Shown here piece by piece: positions 8,403 to 17,309 of a stretch of DNA of 64,000 bases; positions within the stretch are counted from its first letter, which is position 1, and every line of letters starts with the position of its first letter. A model generated the notes under the pieces. That model was given only the letters and a program-made list of their open reading frames with translations. It made no database searches and was not told the origin of the DNA. The DNA comes from a bacterium. Its GTDB lineage: Bacteria; Verrucomicrobiota; Verrucomicrobiia; Limisphaerales; J093. The DNA is taken from positions 1 through 64,000 of the forward strand of contig JAJXZJ010000039.1 in assembly GCA_021780105.1 (NCBI GenBank). The letters run 5' to 3'. Both the position numbers and the translations under genes were made by a program.

Positions 8403-9485
8403 GTGCTGACCTTGGTGCCGCATTTCGGCAGGAACTCCGCACCGGAGCCTGAGGGCGCAGGCCGGCTCCGGCGTTCCCGGCCTTGTCATTTGGGAGCACA
8501 GCTCCTCCGCCTGGCCTGGCTCGGCCTGCCCGTTTTGGCCGCATGGTTCGCGGGAGCGGCGTCGCGGCCGGCGGTTGTTTATACGGGCATGTGCGATGCC
8601 TCCGCGGCCGCCGCGCTGGACACGAATCATTTCATCGTGGCGAGCGACGAGGACAGCCGGCTGCGCATTTACCGCGCTGACCGCAGCGGTCCGCCGGTTC
8701 GCGAGGTGGACTTGACGGGCTTCCTGGAGGTGGATCCGCGTTCGCCGGAGACGGACCTGGAGGCGGCGACCCGCGTGGGCGACCGCGTTTACTGGCTGTC
8801 GTCGCACGGGCGCAACGCGCGCGGAAAATTCCGCGAGAGCCGTGACCGTTTCTTTGCGACAAAGGTGGTCACGTGCGCCGGCGAGGTGACGGTGGTACCG
8901 GAGGGCAAACCTTACACGGAACTGTTGTTTGACCTTGTGACCGCGCCAACGCTGGCCCGCTACGATTTCGCGGACGCTGCGGGCCGGGCACCCAAGACTC
9001 CCGGCGCACTGAACATCGAGGGCGTCTGCGCCATGCCGGATGGGCGGTTGCTGATCGGTTTTCGCAATCCCATTCCCCACGGCCGCGCCTTGTTGGTGCC
9101 GCTGGCGAATCCGGCAGAAGTCATCACCGGCGCCCGCGCCCGGCTCGGCCAGCCGGTCGAACTGAACCTGGGTGGTTTGGGTGTCCGCGATCTGGCGTTT
9201 GCGGCCGGTCAATACCTGATCATCGGCGGACCGGCGGGCAGCGGCGGGCGGTCGCACTTGTTTTTTTGGGGCGGCCCCGGCACGAAGCCGCGGCGCGTGG
9301 TACATGCGCAACTCCGCGGTTTGAACCCCGAAGCCATCATCCGCTACCCGCAACGGGGCTGGCAACGCGTGCAGTTGCTGAGCGACGACGGCTTGCGGTT
9401 GGTGCAGGGCCAGCCATGCAAAAGTCTGCCCGATCCGCGCCGGCGGTCGTTCCGCAGCGTGTGGGTGGAATTCGCCGGGCCGTGA
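8403..9485 (+). CDS. DUF3616-domain protein, membrane-anchored or exported
   Basis: 360 residues if started at GTG 8403; the open frame runs further upstream but only as an Arg/Pro-rich shadow of the preceding gene. A hydrophobic segment (LLRLAWLGLPVLAAWFAGAA) near residue 45 acts as signal or anchor. The rest matches the DUF3616 pattern: DASAAAALDTNHFIVASDED, then LEAATRVGDRVYWLSSHGRN, then a late INIEG-type block (ALNIEGVCAMPDGRLLIGFR). The family is predicted to be a beta-propeller of unknown substrate. Start choice is uncertain. Confidence 0.72.
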   Translation: MLTLVPHFGRNSAPEPEGAGRLRRSRPCHLGAQLLRLAWLGLPVLAAWFAGAASRPAVVYTGMCDASAAAALDTNHFIVASDEDSRLRIYRADRSGPPVREVDLTGFLEVDPRSPETDLEAATRVGDRVYWLSSHGRNARGKFRESRDRFFATKVVTCAGEVTVVPEGKPYTELLFDLVTAPTLARYDFADAAGRAPKTPGALNIEGVCAMPDGRLLIGFRNPIPHGRALLVPLANPAEVITGARARLGQPVELNLGGLGVRDLAFAAGQYLIIGGPAGSGGRSHLFFWGGPGTKPRRVVHAQLRGLNPEAIIRYPQRGWQRVQLLSDDGLRLVQGQPCKSLPDPRRRSFRSVWVEFAGP

Positions 9486-9571
9486 CGCGCGTCGGCGGCT
9501 GCGGGTCGGGTGAATAATCTTGACGGTCAAGGGCTTGGCCTCTTAGGGTCAGCGCGTGCTAGGCACATTTC

Positions 9572-10597
9572 ATGTGGGCGCAACTTAAAGGCCTGTTTTC
9601 CAACGACATTGGAATTGACCTGGGGACCGCAAATTCCCTCGTCTATGTGCGTGATCAGGGCATTGTATTGCGCGAACCCTCGGTGGTGGCCATTCAGGCC
9701 GGGACGAACAACGTTCTGGCGGTGGGCGAGGAGGCCAAGCGCATGCTTGGCCGCACGCCCGGCAACATCGTGGCCATCCGCCCGATGAAGGACGGCGTGA
9801 TTGCTGACTTTGACGTCACCGGAGCGATGCTCCGGCACTTCATCCAACGGGTCCATCACCGCAAACTCATCGCGCCACGCGTTGTCGTGGCTGTGCCTTC
9901 CGGCATCACCGAGGTCGAACGGCGGGCTGTGAAGGATTCGGTCACCCATGCCGGCGCGCGCGAGGTTTACCTGATTGAACAGCCCATGGCCTCGGCCATC
10001 GGCGTCGGCCTGCCCGTGCATGAGCCGGCCGGCAACATGATCGTGGACATCGGCGGCGGCACCTGCGAAATGGCGATCATCTCGCTCGCGGGCATCGTCT
10101 TCAGCCGCAGTCTCCGCGTGGGCGGGGACGAGTTTGACGAGACGATCGTGGCCTACATGAAACGCGCCCATAACTTGATGATTGGCGAACGCACCGCGGA
10201 GGAAATTAAAATCAAAATCGGCTCCGCCTATCCTCTCGAGCAGGAACTGACCATGGACGTGAAAGGCCGCGATCTGAGCACCGGCCTGCCGAAAACGATC
10301 AACGTCCGCTCCGAGGAGATCCGGGAAGCCTTGAAGGAGCCTCTGTCCAGCATTTTGGAAGCCATTCGCATCACCCTCGAACGCTGCCCGCCCGAACTTT
10401 CCGCTGACCTTGTGGATCGCGGCATTGTGATGGCTGGCGGCGGCGCGCTCTTGCGCGGCATTGACCGCCTCGTGGCGGAGGAAACCTATCTGCCCGTTCA
10501 CATCGCCGACGACCCGCTGACCGCGGTGGCCGAAGGCACGGGCCGGGTGTTGCAGGAACTCCAATTTCTCAAACGAGTGGCCTCTTCCTCGACTTGA
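9572..10597 (+). CDS. mreB: Rod shape-determining protein MreB
   Basis: 341 residues, the usual MreB length, starting [20 protein letters not shown]. The actin-like phosphate-1 motif [11 protein letters not shown], the phosphate-2 motif [16 protein letters not shown] and the adenosine motif [14 protein letters not shown] are intact. MreB forms membrane-associated filaments that direct the elongasome. It is the first gene of the cell-shape cluster. A TTGACG hexamer lies at 9520-9525, but no convincing -10 partner was seen, so the promoter is only suggested. A 6-bp hairpin at 10630-10650 separates it from mreC. Confidence 0.98.
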   Translation: MWAQLKGLFSNDIGIDLGTANSLVYVRDQGIVLREPSVVAIQAGTNNVLAVGEEAKRMLGRTPGNIVAIRPMKDGVIADFDVTGAMLRHFIQRVHHRKLIAPRVVVAVPSGITEVERRAVKDSVTHAGAREVYLIEQPMASAIGVGLPVHEPAGNMIVDIGGGTCEMAIISLAGIVFSRSLRVGGDEFDETIVAYMKRAHNLMIGERTAEEIKIKIGSAYPLEQELTMDVKGRDLSTGLPKTINVRSEEIREALKEPLSSILEAIRITLERCPPELSADLVDRGIVMAGGGALLRGIDRLVAEETYLPVHIADDPLTAVAEGTGRVLQELQFLKRVASSST

Positions 10598-10657
10598 TTC
10601 CCTCCCGCCAGCCCGCTGGTGTGCGTTCGCCCCGTGCCCAAATGACGGGGTTGACGA

Positions 10658-11464
10658 ATGTTGAATAGGCCGCATCACGTCGCCTGGACGGTGGTTGTGC
10701 TGTTGACGGTGGTTCTGTTGAACCTGCCTGAACGCGCTGCCGGCCATGCGAAGTTTGCCATCAGCACCCTCTTTCTGCCGCTCTTCGGCCTCGTTGGTTC
10801 GGGGCAGACCTTGGTGGAACAGGGGGGCGCCACGCTGGCCACCCGCCGCAGTCTGCTGCAGGAGCTCGACCGGCTCCGTCGGGAGAACCAGCAACTCCAA
10901 CTGCAAGCCTTGCAGGGCGCGGCGGCGCTCCGCGAAAATGACCGGCTCCGGCAGCTTCTCGGCTGGCGCACCCAGACACGCTGGCACACCCAGGCGGCCA
11001 GAGTCATTGCCCGCGACCCGGAAAACTGGTGGCGCATGGTGCTGATTGATCGCGGCAGCCGCGACGGCCTCCGGCCCAACCTGCCTGTGTTCACGCCGGA
11101 TGGGTTGATCGGCCGGGTCACGGACGTCGGTTTCAGCACGGCGCAGGTCGTGTTTGTGGGGGATCCCAAATGTCGCGTCGCGGTCGTCGTCCGCGAAACC
11201 GGCGAGCAGGGCGTGATCACCGCGCCGTCCGCCGGCGTGCTGGACCACCGGCTCGTGGACCTGACGCATCTGCCGCGGAACAGCGCGCTGAAACCGGGCC
11301 AGACCGTGTTCACGAGCGGACTGGGCGGCGTCTTTCCGGCCGGCCTTCCCGTGGGTTCCGTGGTGGATTCGCGCACGGTGGGCTACGGCCTCTCCACCGA
11401 GGCGCGGGTGAATTTGTTCGCCGACACCAGCCGGCTGGCCGAGTTGCTGGTGCTGCTGCCGTGA
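10658..11464 (+). CDS. mreC: Rod shape-determining protein MreC
   Basis: 268 residues. An N-terminal membrane helix (HVAWTVVVLLTVVLLNLPE) is followed by a coiled coil rich in Leu, Arg and Gln around residues 60-100 (SLLQELDRLRRENQQLQL). The beta-rich MreC core follows, with RDPENWWRMVLIDRGSRDGL and the late GLGGVFPAGLPVG block typical of the family. It links MreB to the peptidoglycan synthases in the periplasm. Its stop overlaps the mreD start by 4 nt (GTGA at 11461-11464), indicating translational coupling. Confidence 0.95.
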   Translation: MLNRPHHVAWTVVVLLTVVLLNLPERAAGHAKFAISTLFLPLFGLVGSGQTLVEQGGATLATRRSLLQELDRLRRENQQLQLQALQGAAALRENDRLRQLLGWRTQTRWHTQAARVIARDPENWWRMVLIDRGSRDGLRPNLPVFTPDGLIGRVTDVGFSTAQVVFVGDPKCRVAVVVRETGEQGVITAPSAGVLDHRLVDLTHLPRNSALKPGQTVFTSGLGGVFPAGLPVGSVVDSRTVGYGLSTEARVNLFADTSRLAELLVLLP

Positions 11465-12012
11465 ACTGGCTGCGCGTCATGTTGCTGTTGCTGCTCGCGT
11501 TCGTGGGGGTGTTTGCGCAGGCGACGGTTGAGCTGCCGCGGCGCTGGCTCGGCGCGCAATTCAGCGTGCTGCCGGCGGTGGTGGTGTGCGCCGCGGTCAG
11601 CGCCGACATCACCACGGTGACGCTCGTGGCGGTCGTGGGCGGCTTGTGGCTGGACGCGTTGTCCGCGAATCCGCTGGGCGTGAGCATGCTGCCGCTGTTT
11701 CTCGTCGGTTTTCTGCTGAACCGCTGGCAGGACCTGGTGCTGCGGGAGATCGCCTACGCGCAAAGCGTGCTGGGCTTGCTGGCGACGGTCGGGGTGACGC
11801 TGATGAAACTGGTGTTGCTGCTCACGCTTGGCGAACACCCGCTGCTGGGCTGGGGCGTGCTCTGGCAACTCCTCGTTGTCGGCGCCGGTGGTGCCGTGCT
11901 CACGCCGCTGGCATGTCGGTTCGTGGAGGCGTTGACCGGCCTCTTCGCGTATCTGCCGGAGCCCAGCTCCGCATTCCGCACGGACCGGGAAATCAAGCGC
12001 GGTCGCACCTGA
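11461..12012 (+). CDS. mreD: Rod shape-determining protein MreD
   Basis: 183 residues from GTG 11461, whose first four bases overlap the mreC stop. Longer readings upstream are Arg-rich shadows of mreC. The protein is almost entirely hydrophobic with about five membrane helices (VNWLRVMLLLLLAFVGVFAQ, VVGGLWLDALSANPLGVSML, a further pair, then a polar tail). MreD is the integral-membrane partner of MreC and PBP2. The next gene starts 2 nt after the stop. Confidence 0.92.
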   Translation: MNWLRVMLLLLLAFVGVFAQATVELPRRWLGAQFSVLPAVVVCAAVSADITTVTLVAVVGGLWLDALSANPLGVSMLPLFLVGFLLNRWQDLVLREIAYAQSVLGLLATVGVTLMKLVLLLTLGEHPLLGWGVLWQLLVVGAGGAVLTPLACRFVEALTGLFAYLPEPSSAFRTDREIKRGRT

Positions 12013-12014
12013 TC

Positions 12015-13994
12015 ATGCTCATCCTCGACCAACTCCGCAGAGGCGACCGGTGCTTGCAGGCGCTCGCCGTGGTGGTGTTTGCCGGCCTGCTGCTGCTGCT
12101 GGGCGGGTTGTGGTATGTGCAGGTGGTCAGTGCAAAACGCTATCAGGCCAGTCTGAAAAACCAGACCTTCCGCACCGTGCGCATTCCCGCCGTGCGGGGA
12201 AAAATTCTCGATCGCAACGGATTGGTGCTCGCCGAAAACCGGCCGAGCTACGACCTCGACCTTTACCTCGACGAATTGCGTCCGCAGTTCGAGCGGGAAT
12301 TCACCCGCCAGCGTGCCGGTCGCCGCTTGAGCCGCGCGCAGCGCGACCAGCTTGCCGCCGCCGTGCGCTACGCGGTCGCGAGCAACACCGTCCAGCGTGT
12401 GGCGGCGCTGATCCAGACGCCGATTTCGCTCAACGAGCGCGATTTCAACCGGCACCACCGGGACTGGCCCTACCGGCCGCTGCCGGTGTTGGAGAATCTG
12501 TCCACCGCCCAGGTGGCGCGCTTTCTGGAGGAGACACCCGGCGTGCCGGGCATTGACCTCGAGGTGGAGCCGATTCGCTACTACCCGCACGGCCCGGTGG
12601 TGGCGCACGTCCTCGGCTACCTCACGCGGGATGACCAGGTCCACGACGACGACGAGGGCGGTTTCAGCTACAGCCTGCCCAGCTACAACGGCGCCGTGGG
12701 CCTCGAATACGCCTTCGACACGCAACTCGCCGGCACGCCCGGCGTGAAGTCCATCGTCGTCAACAGCCTGTCTTACCGCGAATCCGAGACGGTCTGGCAA
12801 AGCGCCGAGCCGGGGCAGAACGTCGTGCTCGCGCTGGACCTGCCGTTGCAGCAGGCCGCCTATGACGCGCTGCGGTCGGTGGGCGCCGGCGTGCGCGGCG
12901 CCGCCGTGGTGATGGACGCCGCGGACGGTGACGTGCTCGCGCTGGTTTCCTGCCCGGCCTACGACCCGAACGAATTCGTGACCGGCGTCTCCGCGGCCCG
13001 CTGGGCGGTGCTCAACGACCCGCGGCAGCGGCCCATGTTCAACCGCGCCACGCAAGGCGCCTACAATCCCGGCTCGACGTTCAAAATCATCACCGCGCTC
13101 GCCTGCCTCGAATCGGGATTGAACCCGGACCAGACGTATCGCGTCGAGCCCGACCCGCAAAATCCTGCGAAAGGCTGCGTCTTCATCGGCCGCCGGAAGA
13201 TCAAGGACACGGCGCCGCCCGGGGACTACGATCTGGTCCACGCCTTCAAGCGATCGAGCAATTCTTATTTCATCCATCAGGGTTTGCTGGCGGGCCGGGC
13301 CCGCATTCTCGAAATGGGCAAACGGTTCTTCCTGGGCGAAAAGATCGGCCTGCCCACCCGCCAGGAGGCGAAGGGATATTTCCCGCCGGAGGAAGAGGTC
13401 ATCGGCGTCTGGAACGCGGGCAATCTCGCCGACGTGTGCATCGGCCAGGAAATCACCGCCACGCCGCTGCAAATGGCGGTGGTCACCGCGGCCGTGGCCA
13501 ACGGCGGCACGGTGTTTGCGCCGCGCCTGGTGCTGCGCGTGGAGCCGGCGGAGCCGGACCTGGGCGACAACCTGACCAACCGCTTCGCGCCGCGCGCGCG
13601 CCGGCAGACCGGCGTGTCGCCGGGATTCCTGCAATTGATCCGCAACGCCATGCTGGCCGACACCGAGGAGGAGGGCGGCACCGGCTACGCGGCCTTCCAG
13701 CACCGGGACCGCGCGACCGGGCACATGACGCCGTGGATTCCGGGCTTTCGCGTGGGCGGCAAAACCGGCACGGCGGAAATCAAGGAAGGCGGCCGCGTCG
13801 TGGACAAGGTGACGTGGTTCGTCGCGTTCGGACCCTTTGAAAGCCCGCGCTACGCCGTGGTGGTGATGGTGGAGAGCGGCGGTTCGGGCGGCGGCACCTG
13901 CGCGCCGGTGGCCCGCCAGATTTTTCAGGCCATTGCCAAACGCATCCAGGGCAACCGTCCGCCGCCCAACATGCACCTCGCGAGGACGGACTGA
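12015..13994 (+). CDS. mrdA: Penicillin-binding protein 2 (transpeptidase of the elongasome)
   Basis: 659 residues from ATG 12015, directly after the mreD stop. One N-terminal membrane helix (ALAVVVFAGLLLLLGGLWYV) is followed by the dimerisation region (IPAVRGKILDRNGLVLAENR) and the transpeptidase domain. Catalytic motifs are SxxK at Ser354 (NPGSTFKIIT), SxN (RSSNSYF) and KTGT (GGKTGTAEI). It cross-links peptidoglycan during side-wall growth with RodA, whose gene begins 1 nt after the stop. Frame, length and context all agree. Confidence 0.96.
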   Translation: MLILDQLRRGDRCLQALAVVVFAGLLLLLGGLWYVQVVSAKRYQASLKNQTFRTVRIPAVRGKILDRNGLVLAENRPSYDLDLYLDELRPQFEREFTRQRAGRRLSRAQRDQLAAAVRYAVASNTVQRVAALIQTPISLNERDFNRHHRDWPYRPLPVLENLSTAQVARFLEETPGVPGIDLEVEPIRYYPHGPVVAHVLGYLTRDDQVHDDDEGGFSYSLPSYNGAVGLEYAFDTQLAGTPGVKSIVVNSLSYRESETVWQSAEPGQNVVLALDLPLQQAAYDALRSVGAGVRGAAVVMDAADGDVLALVSCPAYDPNEFVTGVSAARWAVLNDPRQRPMFNRATQGAYNPGSTFKIITALACLESGLNPDQTYRVEPDPQNPAKGCVFIGRRKIKDTAPPGDYDLVHAFKRSSNSYFIHQGLLAGRARILEMGKRFFLGEKIGLPTRQEAKGYFPPEEEVIGVWNAGNLADVCIGQEITATPLQMAVVTAAVANGGTVFAPRLVLRVEPAEPDLGDNLTNRFAPRARRQTGVSPGFLQLIRNAMLADTEEEGGTGYAAFQHRDRATGHMTPWIPGFRVGGKTGTAEIKEGGRVVDKVTWFVAFGPFESPRYAVVVMVESGGSGGGTCAPVARQIFQAIAKRIQGNRPPPNMHLARTD

Positions 13995-13995
13995 C

Positions 13996-15207
13996 ATGTT
14001 CGATGTCCCGCTCAAACAACGGCAGCCGGGGGTGGATTGGCCCATCATCGTGGCGGTCCTGGGCTTGATGGTCATCGGCGCGCTGTTCATCGCCAGCGCC
14101 ACCCTCGCGCGGGACGAGGCGGCGAACGTGTCCTGGTTCCGGCAGGAGCACTTCAAACAAGTGCTGTGGTATGGCGTTGGCGTGATGCTGGCAGCCGGCG
14201 CCTGCGTGCTGGATTACCGCCGGCTGGCCCGGTGGGCGATGGTCGCCTACTGGCTTAACGTGGTGCTGCTGGTGCTGGTGCTGGTGCCCCACGTGGGCAC
14301 CACGCACGGCTGGGGCGCGCGGCGGTGGATTGATTTCGGGCCGTTCCAGTTTCAACCCTCCGAATTTGCCAAGCTGGCCTTCATTCTGATGCTGGCCAAC
14401 TACCTCAGCCGGCCGCCGTCGGAGTTGCAGCAAGTCGGCCTGTTCCTCAAGTCGGTGGGCATGGCGATCCTGCCGTTCCTGCTGATTTTGAAGGAGCCGG
14501 ACCTGGGCTCGGCGCTCGTGTTTCTGCCGGTGGGGCTGGTGATGATGTTCGTCGCCGGCGTGCCGGCCCGCCGCATCTGGCAGTTTCTTGGGGCACTGGG
14601 GCTGATCGCCGCGCTGCTGGTGGCGGACGTGCTGTTCGCGCCGCCGAACTGGCCGAAGCCGAAGGTCGAGCCTTACCAGCGCCGGCGGCTCATGGTGTAT
14701 TTCGGTGTGGATTTCGTTCCGCCGCAGGCCACGGAGGCGGAACGCCAGCGCGCGCTCAAGGAATACCGCGACGCGTCGCATAATGTGGAGCAGGCGCTGA
14801 TCTCGGTCGGTTCCGGCGGGCTGACCGGCAAGGGCTGGCGCCAGGGCACGCAGAACGCCCTCGGCTACCTGCCGCGCGCCGTGGCGCACAACGACTTCAT
14901 CTTCTCGGTGATCGCCGAGGAGAGCGGATTCGTGGGCAGCGTGATCGTGCTCACGCTCTATTCCGTGATCCTGTTCAGCGGGATTAGAATCGCCGGCCAG
15001 GCGCGCGACCGCCTGGGCCGATTGCTGGCTGTAGGGGTGGTGACCCTTCTCTTCAGCCACGTCTTCATCAACATTGGCATGAACATTCGCTTGATGCCGG
15101 TGACGGGCATACCCCTGCCGCTGCTCAGTTACGGCGGAACCTCAGTGCTGTGCTCCCTGGTCGCCATCGGCCTTCTGCAAAACGTGTATCTCTATCGTCG
15201 TAGTTAA
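13996..15207 (+). CDS. rodA: RodA, SEDS peptidoglycan glycosyltransferase
   Basis: 403 residues with about ten membrane helices. Family landmarks are VGTTHGWGARRWIDFGPFQF, EPDLGSALVFLPVGL (the catalytic Asp region), GGLTGKGWRQGTQNALGYLP, DFIFSVIAEESGFVGS and the final LPLLSYGGTS. RodA polymerises glycan strands from lipid II and partners PBP2, encoded immediately upstream. The start ATG 13996 is the first in frame after the mrdA stop. The RNase E/G gene follows 8 nt later. Confidence 0.97.
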   Translation: MFDVPLKQRQPGVDWPIIVAVLGLMVIGALFIASATLARDEAANVSWFRQEHFKQVLWYGVGVMLAAGACVLDYRRLARWAMVAYWLNVVLLVLVLVPHVGTTHGWGARRWIDFGPFQFQPSEFAKLAFILMLANYLSRPPSELQQVGLFLKSVGMAILPFLLILKEPDLGSALVFLPVGLVMMFVAGVPARRIWQFLGALGLIAALLVADVLFAPPNWPKPKVEPYQRRRLMVYFGVDFVPPQATEAERQRALKEYRDASHNVEQALISVGSGGLTGKGWRQGTQNALGYLPRAVAHNDFIFSVIAEESGFVGSVIVLTLYSVILFSGIRIAGQARDRLGRLLAVGVVTLLFSHVFINIGMNIRLMPVTGIPLPLLSYGGTSVLCSLVAIGLLQNVYLYRRS

Positions 15208-15215
15208 CAACCCCT

Positions 15216-17189
15216 ATGAGTGAACGAAATTACAGCCGTCGCCGCCGGAGCGGACAGCATTTCCGGCCCGGCAAACCGGCCTCCTTCAAACCCGAGCGCG
15301 CCGCCGTCGAGGCCCGTGCCGTGGCCCTCGGGGAAAAAGACACGGAAGACAACATCTTCGATCTGCGCCGCCACGAAGCCGAGGTGCGCCGCGCGGAAAA
15401 TCTCGCGGCCGGCCTGCCCGAGGATGCGCCCACCGCGTCGGTTCCCGCCGGCCTGGCCGACGGCCGCCGCCGGCGCGATTACCGCCAGCCCCACCTCGAC
15501 ACCCCCGAGCAGGTCGAGGAAGAGCCGGAGTTTCAACCGGTGGCCGTCGTCACCAAGCCGCAGGGCATCGTGCAAAGTCTCCGCTCCGCCGCGGAGAAGG
15601 TGATCAAGCGCGTCCAGCGCCTTATCAAACCGGTGGAGCGTTCCGACAAGGAAATCATCATCAACGCGGAATCGCTGGAAACCCGCGTCGGCGTGCTCGA
15701 AAAAGGCCGGTTGGAGGAGTTCACCATCGAACGCACCGAGGACGAACGGCTGGTGGGCAGCATTTACAAGGGCAAGGTCCGCAACCTGGAGGACGGGCTG
15801 AAGGCCGCCTTTGTGGACATCAGTTTCGAGAAGAACGCCTTCCTGCACTACTGGGACATCGTGCCCAACGGCTTCGACAGCGGCATCGAGCTGGTCGAGC
15901 GCGAGGACAAGCGCCCGCGCGAGAGGCCCCGCATCACCCAGCGGGACATCCCGCGGCTTTACCCGACCGGCAGCGAGATCATCGTGCAGGTGACCAAGGG
16001 GCCGATCGGCACCAAAGGGCCGCGCGTGACGACGAATCTGGCGATTCCCGGCCGGTTCCTCGTGTTGCTGCCGAACTCCGACCAGTGTGGCGTTTCGCGC
16101 AAAATCGAGAATCACGAGGAGCGCCAGCGGCTCAAGCAGATTGTCCGCAAACTCAAGATTCCGGAGGGCATGGGCGTCATCATCCGCACGGCCGGCGAAG
16201 ACCAGAAGGCCCGCTATTTCGTCCGCGACCTTGCCCTTCTGCTGGAGGAGTGGAAAATCGTGCAGGAGAAGATCGCCAAGCAGCCGGCGCCCTGCTGTGT
16301 TTATCAGGAGCCGGACCTGGTGGAGCGCACGGTGCGGGACTTCCTCACGGAGGATGTCGAGCGGATCGTCGTGGACCACGCGGCGCAGTTCGACCGCATC
16401 AAGGACATGATCGGCCGGGTGTCGCCGCGTTCCGCCGGCAAGGTGCAGCTTTACAGCGAAGCGCAGCCGGTCTTTGACCGCTTCAACATCACCCGGCAGT
16501 TGGAGACGACGTTCTCGCGTCAGGTTCCGTTGAAGAGCGGTGGTTACCTGGTGGTGGACGAGACCGAGGCGTTGGTGGCCATTGACGTGAACACCGGCCG
16601 TCACAAGGGGAACAAGGACGCCGACAACACCATCCTCAAGGTGAATCTCGAGGCGGCCGATGAAATCTGCCGCCAGCTTCGCCTCCGCAACATGGGCGGC
16701 CTCATCGTGCTCGATTTCATTGACATGAAGTCCCACCGCGACCGCCAGCAGGTTCACCAGCGGATGAAGCTGAATTTGAAGCGCGATCGCGCCAAGACGC
16801 ACATCCTGCCGATTTCGCAGCTCGGCCTGATGGAGATGACCCGGCAACGCCACACGGAGAGTGTCCGCGAAGCCGTCTATGACGACTGCCCGTATTGCAA
16901 GGGCCGCGGCAAGGTGAAGAGCGCCGTCACCATGAGCGTGGAAATCCAGCGCAAGCTGGCGGAAATCCTCAAGAAGCGCCAGCGCGACGAGTCCGATTTC
17001 CAGCTCCGCATCGTGGTCAGCCCGACCGTGCTCGAACGCCTCCGCACCGAGGACGAGAAGCTCATCATCGAAATGGAGAAGAAATACTTTGGCAAACTCT
17101 CCTTCCGGCCGGACCCGCAGTGCCACGCCGAACAGTTCAAGATCGTCAACGTGCTGACCGAGGAGGAGCTTGCCTCCGTCGGTGGTTGA
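15216..17189 (+). CDS. rng: Ribonuclease E/G family protein
   Basis: 657 residues. About 165 N-terminal residues are charged, low-complexity and not part of the catalytic domain. The RNase G-like core then starts (EIIINAESLETRVGVLEKGR), with an S1 domain (SIYKGKVRNLEDGLKAAFVD), the Mg-binding DNase-I-like region (AIDVNTGRHKGNKDADNT, LIVLDFIDMKSHRDR) and the zinc-link cysteines (DDCPYCKGRGK). It cleaves single-stranded RNA in rRNA maturation and mRNA decay. Coupling of rng to the mre cluster is widespread in bacteria. A strong terminator follows. Confidence 0.95.
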   Translation: MSERNYSRRRRSGQHFRPGKPASFKPERAAVEARAVALGEKDTEDNIFDLRRHEAEVRRAENLAAGLPEDAPTASVPAGLADGRRRRDYRQPHLDTPEQVEEEPEFQPVAVVTKPQGIVQSLRSAAEKVIKRVQRLIKPVERSDKEIIINAESLETRVGVLEKGRLEEFTIERTEDERLVGSIYKGKVRNLEDGLKAAFVDISFEKNAFLHYWDIVPNGFDSGIELVEREDKRPRERPRITQRDIPRLYPTGSEIIVQVTKGPIGTKGPRVTTNLAIPGRFLVLLPNSDQCGVSRKIENHEERQRLKQIVRKLKIPEGMGVIIRTAGEDQKARYFVRDLALLLEEWKIVQEKIAKQPAPCCVYQEPDLVERTVRDFLTEDVERIVVDHAAQFDRIKDMIGRVSPRSAGKVQLYSEAQPVFDRFNITRQLETTFSRQVPLKSGGYLVVDETEALVAIDVNTGRHKGNKDADNTILKVNLEAADEICRQLRLRNMGGLIVLDFIDMKSHRDRQQVHQRMKLNLKRDRAKTHILPISQLGLMEMTRQRHTESVREAVYDDCPYCKGRGKVKSAVTMSVEIQRKLAEILKKRQRDESDFQLRIVVSPTVLERLRTEDEKLIIEMEKKYFGKLSFRPDPQCHAEQFKIVNVLTEEELASVGG

Positions 17190-17207
17190 ACGCCGCTCGC
17201 AATTGCC

Positions 17208-17242
17208 GGCGCCTCGCGGTCCACGCGGGGCGCCTTTTTTTC
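17208..17242 (+). terminator. Intrinsic terminator of the mre-rng cluster
   Basis: GGCGCCTCGCG (17208-17218) pairs with CGCGGGGCGCC (17224-17234) over 11 bp with one G-U pair and a 5-nt loop, followed by eight T (17235-17242). It lies 19 nt after the RNase gene stop and before the convergent P-type ATPase gene. Confidence 0.9.
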
Positions 17243-17309
17243 GTTGGCCGGCGAAGCCCGGCCCCTCTGGCCGCGGATGTCGTGGCTGCGCTGGGCGCCG
17301 CCCGACGGT

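Noticed and set aside
9520-9548. TTGACG followed after 17 nt by TTAGGG before mreB as a promoter.
   Set aside because: The second hexamer shares too little with a -10 consensus. Kept only as a remark under mreB.
11754-14156. An 800-codon minus-strand frame opposite mreD, mrdA and rodA.
   Set aside because: Spans three well-supported genes on the other strand and has shadow-type composition (Arg, His, Ala, Gly).
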